DNA from: Micromonospora eburnea
GTDB taxonomy: Bacteria; Actinomycetota; Actinomycetes; Mycobacteriales; Micromonosporaceae
Reading direction: 5' to 3'
Length of the DNA: 64,000 bases
Assembly: GCF_900090225.1 (NCBI RefSeq)
Contig: NZ_FMHY01000002.1
Span: 6,386,001 to 6,450,000 of the forward strand
Shown: one piece after another, positions 6,176-14,251 of the stretch
Layout of the letters: the number at the start of each line of letters is the position of its first letter
Position numbering within the stretch: the first letter of the stretch is position 1
Notes under the pieces: generated by a model
The model's input: the letters and a program-made list of their open reading frames with translations, nothing else
Databases searched by the model: none
What the model was told of the DNA's origin: nothing
Translations under genes and position numbers: made by a program

Positions 6176-8112
6176 CTGGGCGACCGTGCCCCCTCGACGT
6201 TGCGCCGCAGCTCCACCCGGATGCCGTAACGGGAGGCGAGCCGGCTCACCACGGCGAGACCCATCAGCCGGAACGCGGCCACGTCGACCGTGGGCGGGGC
6301 GGCCAGGCGCCGGTTCAGCGAGTCGAGCTGCTCGTCGCTCAGGCCGAGACCGCGGTCCTCGACCTGGATCAGCACGTAGTCCCGGATCCGTCGGCCGTCG
6401 GCGACCACCGTCGTGTTCGGCGGTGAGAACCGGGTGGCGTTGTCGAGCAGTTCGGCGACCAGGCGGACCACGTCGTTCACCGCGTGCGCGGCGACCGAGA
6501 TGTCGGTGTCGACGGTGCCGAACTCGATCCGGTTGTAGAGCTCCACCTCGGACTGGGCTGCCCGGAGCACGTCGACCAGGAGCGCGTCGTCACGACGCGG
6601 CACGGCCGAGTCGGCACCGGCCAGGACCAGCAGGTTCTCGTCGTTGCGGCGCATCCGGGTGGCCAGGTGGTCGAGCTCGAAGAGCTGGGCGAGCCGCTTC
6701 GGGTCCTCCTCGCCACGCTCGATCGCGTCCAGCTCGCCGATCATGCGGTCGACCAGGTTCTGCGAGCGCCGGGCCAGGTTGAGGAACATCGCCGAGACGC
6801 TGGTCCGCAGCGCGGCCTGCTCGGCCGCCACCCGGACCGCCTCCCGGTGGACCACGTTGAAGGCCGCCGCCACCTGGCCGACCTCGTCGCGGTTGTTCAG
6901 CTTGATCGGGTCCCGGACCTGCTGGACGATCTCGTCCACGCCGCCGTCGCCGATCGCGTTGACGTTCTGCAGCCGGCTCACCGCGTCCGGCAGGTCGTGG
7001 TTCGCCACCGCCAGGGCGCCCTCACGCAGCCGGCGCAGCGACTCGTTCAGCGAGCGGGCGAGCACCACGGCCAGCGTCACGGCGATGGCCAGCGTGAGTA
7101 GGACGAGCAGGCTCTCCACGATGGCCTGCTGGATGACGTCGGCGCGTACCTCGTCGGCCGCGGTGAGCAGCCGCGCCTGGAGCTGGATCTCGGCCCACCG
7201 CATCAGGTCGTTGACCGCGCCGATGGCGGCCGCCGCGTTGTCGCGGGTGACCAGCGGGGCCTTCCCGATCGAGCGGGACAGGTCGTTGGCCACCCGGTCG
7301 GAGAGCTGCACCGCGTCACCGGAGACCGTGCTGTTCACCAGGGACCGCTGAGCCGGATCGGCGGCCCGGGAGAAGGAGAGCAGCGCCTCCTGCTGGGCGG
7401 TCAGGGTGGCCAGGAACGAGGAGAACTGCTCCTCGTCGATCCGCCCGGTGGAGAGGGCGGTGAAGACGACGGCCTGCTCCTCGGCGACCTCCGCCTTGGC
7501 GTGGGCGAACGCGGCCACCGCGCGACGGGCGTCGGCGATGCTCTCCGCACCCGGCTGCTGGGCCAGGGTGTCGCCGTACGCGACGAGGTCGTCGAGGATG
7601 ATGCCGTAACGCAGACTCACCTCGGCCACCGGCATCTGCTGGCGGTCCAGCACCTCCTGCCGGGTGCCGTTCAGCGTGGACAGGTGGTCGTCGATCACCT
7701 TGAGTCGGCTCCGGACCGAACCCGGCACGTCGCCGAGCTGCTCCCGCTCGCTCCGGTACGCCGCGATCCGCTCGTCGGTACGCCGTACCCGCAGGTTGTA
7801 GTCGTCCGGCTCGCGGTTCGGCACGGCCAGGTAGGTGGCCGCCGCCATCCGCTCCTTGTGCAGGTCCTGGGTCAGCGCCGAGATGTCGATCGACAACGCG
7901 GTCAGCGACCGGATTTGGGTCGCCTCGTACGCGCCCTCGCCGATCGACACGAGTCGGATAGCCGCCAGTGCGATGACAGCCGCGACCGGAACGACCAGGA
8001 TGAGGGCAAGCTTGGACCGGATGCGCGCATCACGAAGCCGAGGCAGCCCCCGTCGCCGCTTTCGCTGATCGGCATCGGGGCTCTCGGGCAGGGTCGTAGG
8101 TCCGGTGCTCAC
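6172..8112 (-). CDS. Conservon sensor histidine kinase (CvnA-type), N-terminal part up to a frameshift
   Basis: The 646-residue frame holds a cytoplasmic N-terminus, a membrane segment at about 35-57, a large extracytoplasmic NIT-type (nitrate/nitrite-sensing-like) helical domain, a second membrane segment at 332-354, a HAMP linker and most of an ATPase domain (N-box ELLDNATRFSPP at 554-565, G1 VEDRGLGL near 585). It ends abnormally in VEGARSPR because the G run at 6189-6193 is one base short. It would then lack the final GGT-x-A strand of the ATPase fold. The GTG at 8112 follows GGAGG. It is the first gene of the conservon and probably senses an external signal. Confidence 0.88.
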   Translation of the reverse strand: MSTGPTTLPESPDADQRKRRRGLPRLRDARIRSKLALILVVPVAAVIALAAIRLVSIGEGAYEATQIRSLTALSIDISALTQDLHKERMAAATYLAVPNREPDDYNLRVRRTDERIAAYRSEREQLGDVPGSVRSRLKVIDDHLSTLNGTRQEVLDRQQMPVAEVSLRYGIILDDLVAYGDTLAQQPGAESIADARRAVAAFAHAKAEVAEEQAVVFTALSTGRIDEEQFSSFLATLTAQQEALLSFSRAADPAQRSLVNSTVSGDAVQLSDRVANDLSRSIGKAPLVTRDNAAAAIGAVNDLMRWAEIQLQARLLTAADEVRADVIQQAIVESLLVLLTLAIAVTLAVVLARSLNESLRRLREGALAVANHDLPDAVSRLQNVNAIGDGGVDEIVQQVRDPIKLNNRDEVGQVAAAFNVVHREAVRVAAEQAALRTSVSAMFLNLARRSQNLVDRMIGELDAIERGEEDPKRLAQLFELDHLATRMRRNDENLLVLAGADSAVPRRDDALLVDVLRAAQSEVELYNRIEFGTVDTDISVAAHAVNDVVRLVAELLDNATRFSPPNTTVVADGRRIRDYVLIQVEDRGLGLSDEQLDSLNRRLAAPPTVDVAAFRLMGLAVVSRLASRYGIRVELRRNVEGARSPR

Positions 8113-8560
8113 GACATCGCCTCCGTCGTATCTTCCACGCCCGCCCCGCCGACCCGTGCCTGGTACGGCGGCCGGCGCCACGCGCGGCACGGCCGCGATT
8201 TCATCAGAGAAGATCCCGTTTGGGAAGCCGCAGCGGGGCAGGAAACGGTCGGCGGTCGTTCAACCCGCGATCCGGTCAACTAATACCTTCATTTCCCCAG
8301 GCTCCTGAACTGGGCATGTCACCCCAGCGTGGCCGGTCGTATCTGTGCAGTGATCATTCATCGACAATCCGCATCCCCAATATGTGGGATGGGTGTCCCG
8401 AAAACTACTCCCGACATCCGCGCTTGACCGCAGGGCCCGGCATTGGCAAGGTTTTGCAGGCTTCGCGCACACCGTACGGCATACTAATCCCGTCACTCCA
8501 ATGAGGACGGTCAAGCGGCGGTGACCGGGCGTACGCCCGCGCCGCACCTGGAGGACTGAG
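8113..8560. other. Divergent promoter region between conservon and solute-binding protein
   Basis: No gene was found in this 448-base stretch. It must carry the conservon promoter (minus) and the promoter of the lipoprotein gene (plus). A plus-strand TTGACC (8424-8429) is followed after 17 bases by CAAGGT (8447-8452), a weak sigma70-like pair. A CATACTAAT patch near 8480 is another possible -10. Confidence 0.4.
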
Positions 8561-9742
8561 TTGAGCCCCATCCGCTCCGCGAGCATCGCGGCGCTCGCAT
8601 CGGCCGTGCTGGCCACCACGCTCACCGGATGCCAGTTCGGCGCCGAGCAGGAGGACACGAGCCCGATCGTGATCGCCGCGGACCTCGAACTCTCCGGCGC
8701 CTCCGCGCCCGTCGGCAAGGTATACCAGCGGGCGCTGGACCTGAGGGTCGAGCAGTTGAACGCCTCCGGCGCACTGGGCGGCCGGAAGATTAAACTCAAG
8801 GTGAAGGACAACCGATCCGACGCCGCCGAGTCCTTGCGCAACATCAACGATTTCAGCGCCGACTCGAGCGTGAGTGCCATCATCATGGGCGGCTGCAACG
8901 AATGCGCGGTCGGTGCAGCCCGGACGGTCGGCGAGAAGCGGGTTCCGACCATCGCGCTCGCCGCGTCCGCCGCCGTCACCGAGCCGTTCACCGACCGCCG
9001 CTACATGTTCAAGCTGGCTCCGAACGCGGCCGACAGCGCCGCCGCCCTCACCGTGGAGCTGGGCCGGGACAAGATCCGCAAGGTGGCCGTGCTGCACAGC
9101 GACGACAGCTACGGCCGGGAGGGGCGCGCAGCGCTGGGGCGCGAGTTCGGCAAGGCCGGCATCAAGCTGCTCCTCGCCGAGGCGGTACGCCCGACCGACA
9201 CCGACGTCAGCGGCCAGGTCGCCGATCTGGTCGCGAAGAAGCCCGATGCGCTGATCGTGTGGGCCTCGTCCGAGCAGGCCGCGCTGGCGGCCGCCAGCGC
9301 CCGGCAGGGCCACTTCGACGGCGCGCTCTACTTCGACGCGGCGGCGGCCGGTGACCTGTTCCTCGGCGCCTCGGCCCGCTCCACCGAACGGGCCACCCTG
9401 ATCTTCACGCAGACCATGGTGATCGACGACGTCATCGCCACCACCCCGGCCAAGGCCGCACGCCGGCAGTGGTTCCAGGACTACACCGCCCGCTTCGGCG
9501 GCTACCACGGCTCCTCGTCGTTCGCCGCCGACGCCGTCCAGCTCATCGCGGACGCCGAGCTGCGCGCCGGCAGCGCGCCCGGCAAGGTGGACCGGGACGC
9601 CCTGCGCGACGTCCTGGAGACGTCACAGCTCGACGGGCTCTCCGGACCGATCCGGATGACCCCGGACAACCACTCCGGCCTGATGCCGCAGGCGCTGACC
9701 CCGCTGGTGGCGCGGGGCGGGCGCTGGCGGCTCGCTGGCTGA
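8561..9742 (+). CDS. Branched-chain amino acid type ABC solute-binding lipoprotein
   Basis: The 393-residue product has a lipoprotein signal with lipobox LTGC (Cys24), then a Leu/Ile/Val-binding-type periplasmic fold: IVIAADLELSGASAPVGKVYQRALDL, MGGCNECAVGAARTV, KVAVLHSDDSYGREG and a C-terminal SGPIRMTPDNHSGLMPQAL. Such proteins bind amino acids or related small molecules outside the cell. No permease or ATPase of that transporter class is adjacent, so it may be an orphan binding protein or a sensor partner for the divergent conservon kinase. The TTG start at 8561 follows GGAGG. Confidence 0.87.
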   Translation: MSPIRSASIAALASAVLATTLTGCQFGAEQEDTSPIVIAADLELSGASAPVGKVYQRALDLRVEQLNASGALGGRKIKLKVKDNRSDAAESLRNINDFSADSSVSAIIMGGCNECAVGAARTVGEKRVPTIALAASAAVTEPFTDRRYMFKLAPNAADSAAALTVELGRDKIRKVAVLHSDDSYGREGRAALGREFGKAGIKLLLAEAVRPTDTDVSGQVADLVAKKPDALIVWASSEQAALAAASARQGHFDGALYFDAAAAGDLFLGASARSTERATLIFTQTMVIDDVIATTPAKAARRQWFQDYTARFGGYHGSSSFAADAVQLIADAELRAGSAPGKVDRDALRDVLETSQLDGLSGPIRMTPDNHSGLMPQALTPLVARGGRWRLAG

Positions 9743-9764
9743 GATTGCTACTCGCGGTGGTGCT

Positions 9765-9831
9765 GTGGCCCCACCGCAACCGGCTCCAGGCGGTCAGGCT
9801 TGATCCCCTGCGCCGGTTGCGGTGGGGCCAC
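9765..9831. terminator. Perfect 19-bp inverted repeat between convergent genes
   Basis: GTGGCCCCACCGCAACCGG (9765-9783) is repeated exactly in inverted form at 9813-9831 around a 29-base centre. It sits between the lipoprotein gene, ending at 9742, and the converging permease gene, ending at 9852. A bidirectional terminator is the simplest reading. The long loop and absence of a T-run are unusual for an intrinsic terminator. Confidence 0.6.
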
Positions 9832-9851
9832 TGTCTATGGTCGACGCCGGG

Positions 9852-10685
9852 TCACCTGGCCGAGGTGGTGGCCTTGACCCAGGGCAGGGCGAGCCGTTCG
9901 ATGAGGCTGAGGGCCGAATAGAGCAGGATGCTCATCAGGGCGACCAGGACGATCGCCGCCCACGCCGTCGAGAACTCGCCGATGCCGTTGTACTGGAGGA
10001 TCTGGTAGCCCAGCCCGGGCAGGTCCGAGTAGAACTCCCCGATCACGGCACCGATCGCGGCGAGCGGCATCGCCACCTTCAGCCCGACGAAGATCTGCGG
10101 CAGGGCAGCCGGGAGACGTACCTTGCGGAACGACTGCCACCACGACGCGTTCAGGGCCCGGGCCAGCTCGGCCAGGTCGGCCGGCGTGGTGGTCAGCCCG
10201 GTCGCGGTGGAGAGCACGACCGGGAAGAAGCACAGCAGGAACACCATGGTCAGGATGGGCTTCTGCCCCCAGCCCACCGCGACCACCAGCAGCGGCCCGA
10301 ACGCGATCTTCGGTACCGCGTTGACCGCCACCAGCAGCGGCGCGAACATCCGCTCCACCCGCCGGGAGGCGGCCAGGGCCATCCCGATGAGTACGCCGGC
10401 GACCGCCGACAGCAGGAAGCCGGCCAGCGTCATCCAGGCGGTGCGCAGCAGCGCCGGCAGCAGCACGTCGGACGTCCTGGTCATCGAGGCCCACACCGCC
10501 TGCGGCGGCGGCAGCGCCGCCGGGGGGAGCAGGTTCAGGCCCGAGGTGACCAGCCACCAGGCCGCCACCGTGATCACCAAGCCGAACGCCGGCAGCCCGA
10601 TCACCGCCGGACGTACCCTGGGCCGGCTCGGCGCGCGCGCGGCCTGCGGCGCCGCCCCCGCCGGGGCCCCGGTCAACTGCGTCAA
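9852..10685 (-). CDS. ABC transporter permease (SsuC/TauC/ThiX-like)
   Basis: The 277-residue inner-membrane protein has about six hydrophobic segments and the BPD_transp_1 coupling region ELARALNASWWQSFRKVRLPAALPQIFVGLKVA, followed by IGEFYSDLPGLGYQIL. It fits the permease class used for sulfonates, nitrate or pyrimidine precursors. The TTG at 10685 was chosen because GGAGG lies 5 bases upstream; a start 12 codons earlier has none. It is downstream of the binding protein gene and presumably pairs with the divergent ATPase at 12090. Confidence 0.9.
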   Translation of the reverse strand: MTQLTGAPAGAAPQAARAPSRPRVRPAVIGLPAFGLVITVAAWWLVTSGLNLLPPAALPPPQAVWASMTRTSDVLLPALLRTAWMTLAGFLLSAVAGVLIGMALAASRRVERMFAPLLVAVNAVPKIAFGPLLVVAVGWGQKPILTMVFLLCFFPVVLSTATGLTTTPADLAELARALNASWWQSFRKVRLPAALPQIFVGLKVAMPLAAIGAVIGEFYSDLPGLGYQILQYNGIGEFSTAWAAIVLVALMSILLYSALSLIERLALPWVKATTSAR

Positions 10686-10726
10686 CGTGTCCTCCTCTCG
10701 GCCGGCCCAGACGACCGGCACGCGAA

Positions 10727-10763
10727 GGGGGTGCGACCCACCGGAACGGCGGGACGCACCCCC
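10727..10763 (-). repeat. Intercistronic hairpin between binding protein and permease genes
   Basis: GGGGGTGCG (10727-10735) pairs with CGCACCCCC (10755-10763), and the interior adds CCC/GGG and CCG/CGG pairs around a 3-base loop. Stem-loops here often stabilise the binding-protein mRNA or reduce read-through, so that more binding protein than permease is made. That function is inference. Confidence 0.55.
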
Positions 10764-10780
10764 GATGTCGAGCCGACCGG

Positions 10781-11809
10781 TCAGGCCTTCGGCGCGAGGT
10801 TGAAGTCGATGATCTGCTCGGGGGTGAGGTCGTTCTTGAGCGCACCCGCGCCCTGGAGCAGGGCGATGCTCTTGGCGACCCGGCCGCTGTCCAGCGTGCC
10901 GATCGCCGTGCCGGAGTTGCTGGACCGAACGTACGCGGCCATCAGCTCAAGCTCGGCGGCGGCGGCGGCCGGGTTGGTGGCGGGCACGTTCTTCTTCAGG
11001 ATGTCCGCCGCCTCCTGCGGGTTGGCCAGAGAGTACTCGAGGCCCTTGAGCAGCGCCGTGGTGAACTTCTTCACCATCTCCGGCTTCTCCTTCGCGATCT
11101 TCGCGGAGGTGATCAGCGCGTTGCCGTAGAGGTCCTGCATGACGTTGCTGTAGGGCAGCATCACCGGCGTCTTCTTGGTCACCGCCTGAACCGTGGGCTG
11201 ACCGACGACGAACTGGCCGATGCCGTCGACCGAGCCGGAGCCGAGCATGCCCATGAGGTCCTGCGCCTGACCGTTGACCCAGGTCACCTTGCTGCCGTCC
11301 ACGCCGGCCAGCCGCGCGTACGTCGGGAAGAGGTTGCGCACGACGGAGCCGGGAGTGTCGGCGAGCTTCTTGCCCTCCAGGTCCTTCGGGGTGGCGATGT
11401 TCTTGCCCTCGACCGAGACGATCGCGGCCATGGTCCGCTGCTGGATCGCGGCCACCGCGACGAAGTCCTTGGCCTCGCCGTTGCCCATCTGCAGGATGCC
11501 ACCGGTCAGGTCGATCGGGCCGAACTCGGCCTGGCCCCCGGTGATGGCCCCGATGACCCCGTTGGTGCCCTGGCCGGGCTTGATCTCGACGTCGAAGCCG
11601 GCCTCCTTGAAGAAGCCCTTCTCCTTCGCCACCCAGGCGTACGAGTCACGGCCGAAGTTGCCGAACGAGGTGAGGTAGGTCACCTTCTCCAGCGCGCCAC
11701 TCGTGCCCTTGGCGTCCTCGGCCTTGTCCGAATCGCTGCTGCAGCCGGAGACCAGGGCGAGGGCGGCGGCCAGCGCGGCGGCGGCGACCGTACGGGTCAG
11801 CCTTCTCAT
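10781..11809 (-). CDS. NMT1/THI5-like ABC solute-binding lipoprotein
   Basis: The 342-residue lipoprotein has a signal peptide ending in LVSGC (Cys23). The mature part has the SsuA/THI5-like fold: VTYLTSFGNFGRDSYAWVAKEKGFF, VEIKPGQGTNGVIGAITGGQAEFG and NIATPKDLEGKKLADTPGS. Proteins of this family bind sulfonates, nitrate or pyrimidine thiamine precursors. The ATG at 11809 is the only start giving a normal signal peptide; the open frame upstream reads filler. With the permease downstream and the divergent ATPase it completes one importer. The ligand is not determined. Confidence 0.9.
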   Translation of the reverse strand: MRRLTRTVAAAALAAALALVSGCSSDSDKAEDAKGTSGALEKVTYLTSFGNFGRDSYAWVAKEKGFFKEAGFDVEIKPGQGTNGVIGAITGGQAEFGPIDLTGGILQMGNGEAKDFVAVAAIQQRTMAAIVSVEGKNIATPKDLEGKKLADTPGSVVRNLFPTYARLAGVDGSKVTWVNGQAQDLMGMLGSGSVDGIGQFVVGQPTVQAVTKKTPVMLPYSNVMQDLYGNALITSAKIAKEKPEMVKKFTTALLKGLEYSLANPQEAADILKKNVPATNPAAAAAELELMAAYVRSSNSGTAIGTLDSGRVAKSIALLQGAGALKNDLTPEQIIDFNLAPKA

Positions 11810-12089
11810 CTGTGCACCATGTCCTTTCCGACCAGGGCGTGTTCGCCCGGACGGGTCGTGTGTCAGACGGTGTCGGCAGGGGGGAACGCCGACAGGACCG
11901 TCGTGAGGGGACTCTTCGCGCGCAACAGCGTACGAGAAGGTCAGTGGACACCGTCGGGCGTACGGGTTGCGGAAAGGAAACGAACTTGTCCGACGGAAAG
12001 CGGAGGCCGCCACCCCTGACCGTGCACTGGGGAACGACCCGCTACGCTAGCCCGGCTCTGGTTCACGACGTGGAAGGAGCCAGCGGGCG

Positions 12090-12911
12090 ATGATCCGACT
12101 GTCCGGTGTGTCCCGCACCTTCGACGGCCGCTCCGGGCGGGTCGAGGCGATACGCAACATCGACCTCGATGTGGCAGAGGGCGAATTCGTCGCCGTCCTC
12201 GGCCGTTCCGGCTGCGGCAAGTCCACCCTGCTCCGCATGATCGCCGGCCTGCTCCCGGTCACCGGGGGTGAGATCACCGTCGGCGGCACGCCGATCACCA
12301 AGCCGCGCCGCGACATCGCCATGCTGTTCCAGCGGCCGGCGCTGCTGCCCTGGCGCTCGGTGCTGGACAACGTCCTGCTTCCGGTCGAGATCTTCGGCAT
12401 GAGCCGGGCGAAGCACCGCGACCGGGCCCGCGAGCTGCTGGCGATGGCCGGGCTGGGCGGCTTCGAGAAGCGCCTGCCGCACGAACTCTCCGGCGGCATG
12501 CAGCAGCGTGTGTCACTCTGCCGGTCACTGATCGCCGCACCACGCGTGATGCTGATGGACGAGCCCTTCTCGGCGCTCGACGCGCTCACCCGGGAAGAAC
12601 TCTCCGGCGAACTCCAGCGGGTGCACATGGAGACGAAGGCGACCATCGTCTTCGTCACCCACTCGATCGACGAGGCGGTGCTGCTCGCCGACCGGGTGGT
12701 CGTGCTAAGCCCGCGTCCCGGCCGGATCCGCAAGGTGGTCGAGGTCGACGTACCCCGGCCGCGCACCCTGGGTCGCCACGCGCACCTGGCCGACGTGGCC
12801 CGGATCAGCGCCGACCTGCACGAGCTGCTGATGGAACGGAACGCACCGGACGTACCCGCACAGCCCGACCCGGCGGGGACGCCAGCCCGGATCGGGGCCG
12901 GGGAGCGCTGA
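12090..12911 (+). CDS. ABC transporter ATP-binding protein (SsuB/TauB-like)
   Basis: The 273-residue ATPase has Walker A GRSGCGKST (38-46), Q-loop Gln81, signature LSGGMQQR (133-140), Walker B VMLMDEP (153-159) and switch His191. It is the expected motor for the SsuC-like permease and THI5-like binding protein encoded divergently across a 280-base spacer. It is followed by an LLM oxidoreductase gene after 2 bases, and GGAAGGAG precedes its ATG. Confidence 0.93.
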   Translation: MIRLSGVSRTFDGRSGRVEAIRNIDLDVAEGEFVAVLGRSGCGKSTLLRMIAGLLPVTGGEITVGGTPITKPRRDIAMLFQRPALLPWRSVLDNVLLPVEIFGMSRAKHRDRARELLAMAGLGGFEKRLPHELSGGMQQRVSLCRSLIAAPRVMLMDEPFSALDALTREELSGELQRVHMETKATIVFVTHSIDEAVLLADRVVVLSPRPGRIRKVVEVDVPRPRTLGRHAHLADVARISADLHELLMERNAPDVPAQPDPAGTPARIGAGER

Positions 12912-12913
12912 CC

Positions 12914-13864
12914 ATGCGGGTGACGGTGTTCACCGAGCCGCACCGCGGGGCCAGCTACGACGACCAGCTCCGGTTCGCCCGCCAGGTCGAGGAGACCGGC
13001 TTCGAGGGCTTCTTCCGGGCCGACCACTACCGCTCGATGGGCGACGAACCGGGGCTGCCCGGCCCCACCGACGCCTGGCTGACGCTCGCCGCGCTGGCCC
13101 GGGAGACCTCCCGGATCCGACTCGGCACCCTGGTCACCTCGGCCACCTTCCGGCTGCCCGGCCCGCTGGCCATGCAGGTGGCCCAGGTGGACCAGATGAG
13201 CGGGGGCCGGGTCGAGCTGGGCATCGGCGCCGGCTGGTACGAGCGGGAGCACAGCGCGTACGGCATCCCCTTCCCGCCCATCGGCGAACGGTTCGACCGG
13301 CTGACCGAGCAGTTGCAGGTCATCACCGGGCTGTGGGGCACCCCGTCGGGCGAGACGTACAGCTTCAAGGGCGAGCACTATCAGCTCGTCGACGCGCCCG
13401 CGCTGCCCGAGCCGGTGCAGCGGCCCGGGCCGCCACTGATCATCGGCGGGCGGGGGCCGAAGCGCACCCCCGAGCTGGCCGCCCGGTACGCCGACGAGTT
13501 CAACGTGCCGTTCAAGGGCGTCGCCGAGACCGCCGACGCGTACCAGCGGGTACGGGAGGCGTGCGACCGGGTCGGACGTACCGCGTCGGGGCGTACGCCG
13601 CTGGTGCTCTCCACCGGGATCGTGGTGGCGGTCGGGCGCACCGACGCAGAGGCGCAGCGCCGCGCCGCTCCCCTGCACGTCAAGAGCGCCCTCCCGCCGG
13701 AGGATCCGGTGGTCGGCTCCCCCGCGCAGCTCGTCGACCGGCTCGGCGAGTTCGCCGCGATCGGTGCCACCCGAGCCCACCTGCGCCTGATCGACTTCGC
13801 CGACCTCGACCACCTGGAGCTCATCGCCACCGAGGTGCTTCCCCAACTGGACGGGACCCGATGA
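12914..13864 (+). CDS. LLM-class flavin/F420-dependent oxidoreductase
   Basis: The 316-residue protein is a luciferase-like TIM barrel: GFEGFFRADHYRS, LGTLVTSATFRLPGPLAMQVAQVDQMSGGRVELGIGAGWYEREH and PLIIGGRGPKRTPELAARYADEFN. Actinomycete relatives often use F420, and some use FMNH2 to cleave sulfonates or oxidise small substrates. Its position between an importer ATPase and a cupin suggests it modifies the imported compound. The cofactor and substrate cannot be read from sequence. Confidence 0.88.
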   Translation: MRVTVFTEPHRGASYDDQLRFARQVEETGFEGFFRADHYRSMGDEPGLPGPTDAWLTLAALARETSRIRLGTLVTSATFRLPGPLAMQVAQVDQMSGGRVELGIGAGWYEREHSAYGIPFPPIGERFDRLTEQLQVITGLWGTPSGETYSFKGEHYQLVDAPALPEPVQRPGPPLIIGGRGPKRTPELAARYADEFNVPFKGVAETADAYQRVREACDRVGRTASGRTPLVLSTGIVVAVGRTDAEAQRRAAPLHVKSALPPEDPVVGSPAQLVDRLGEFAAIGATRAHLRLIDFADLDHLELIATEVLPQLDGTR

Positions 13865-14169
13865 CCGACCTCTCCGCCGACCTCGAACTCGGTCCCGTGG
13901 GCCAGGAGATCGTCTACGAGAACGACAGGGTACGCGTCTGGCACATCCGCCTGGAGCCGGGCGAGCGGCAGCCGCTACACCGGCACGACCACCCCTACCT
14001 GGTGATCGCGATCCAGGGGGCCAGGAACGTCGTGCAGACCATCGACGGCACCACCATCGACGCCGACGAACCGACCGGCGGCGTGGTCTACCGCGACCCG
14101 GGCGCGGTGCACATGCTGACCAACGTCGGGGACACGACCTACCTGGCCCGCCTCGTCGAGCTGAAGTAG
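13861..14169 (+). CDS. Small cupin-domain protein
   Basis: The 102-residue protein is a single cupin barrel. EPGERQPLHRHDHPYLVIAIQG contains the HxH plus acidic metal-binding pattern of cupin motif 1, and DPGAVHMLTNVGDTTYLARLVEL fits motif 2. It starts at an ATG that overlaps the LLM stop by four bases (ATGA), so the two are coupled. It could be a small dioxygenase, an isomerase or a metal-dependent binding protein acting in the same step or pathway. Confidence 0.85.
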   Translation: MTDLSADLELGPVGQEIVYENDRVRVWHIRLEPGERQPLHRHDHPYLVIAIQGARNVVQTIDGTTIDADEPTGGVVYRDPGAVHMLTNVGDTTYLARLVELK

Positions 14170-14238
14170 CCACCCTCGGTAGTCGCGCCGACGCGCCGCG
14201 CCGCGCTGTCATTTGTGGCGATCGGGGTCACCGGGCCG

Positions 14239-14251
14239 TAACGTGCCCGAC
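14239..14251 (+). promoter_or_regulatory. Candidate -10 box of a leaderless promoter
   Basis: TAACGT (14239-14244) ends 7 bases before the ATG at 14252, and no ribosome binding site precedes that ATG. This is the geometry of a leaderless actinomycete transcript. The -35 partner is unclear. Confidence 0.35.
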
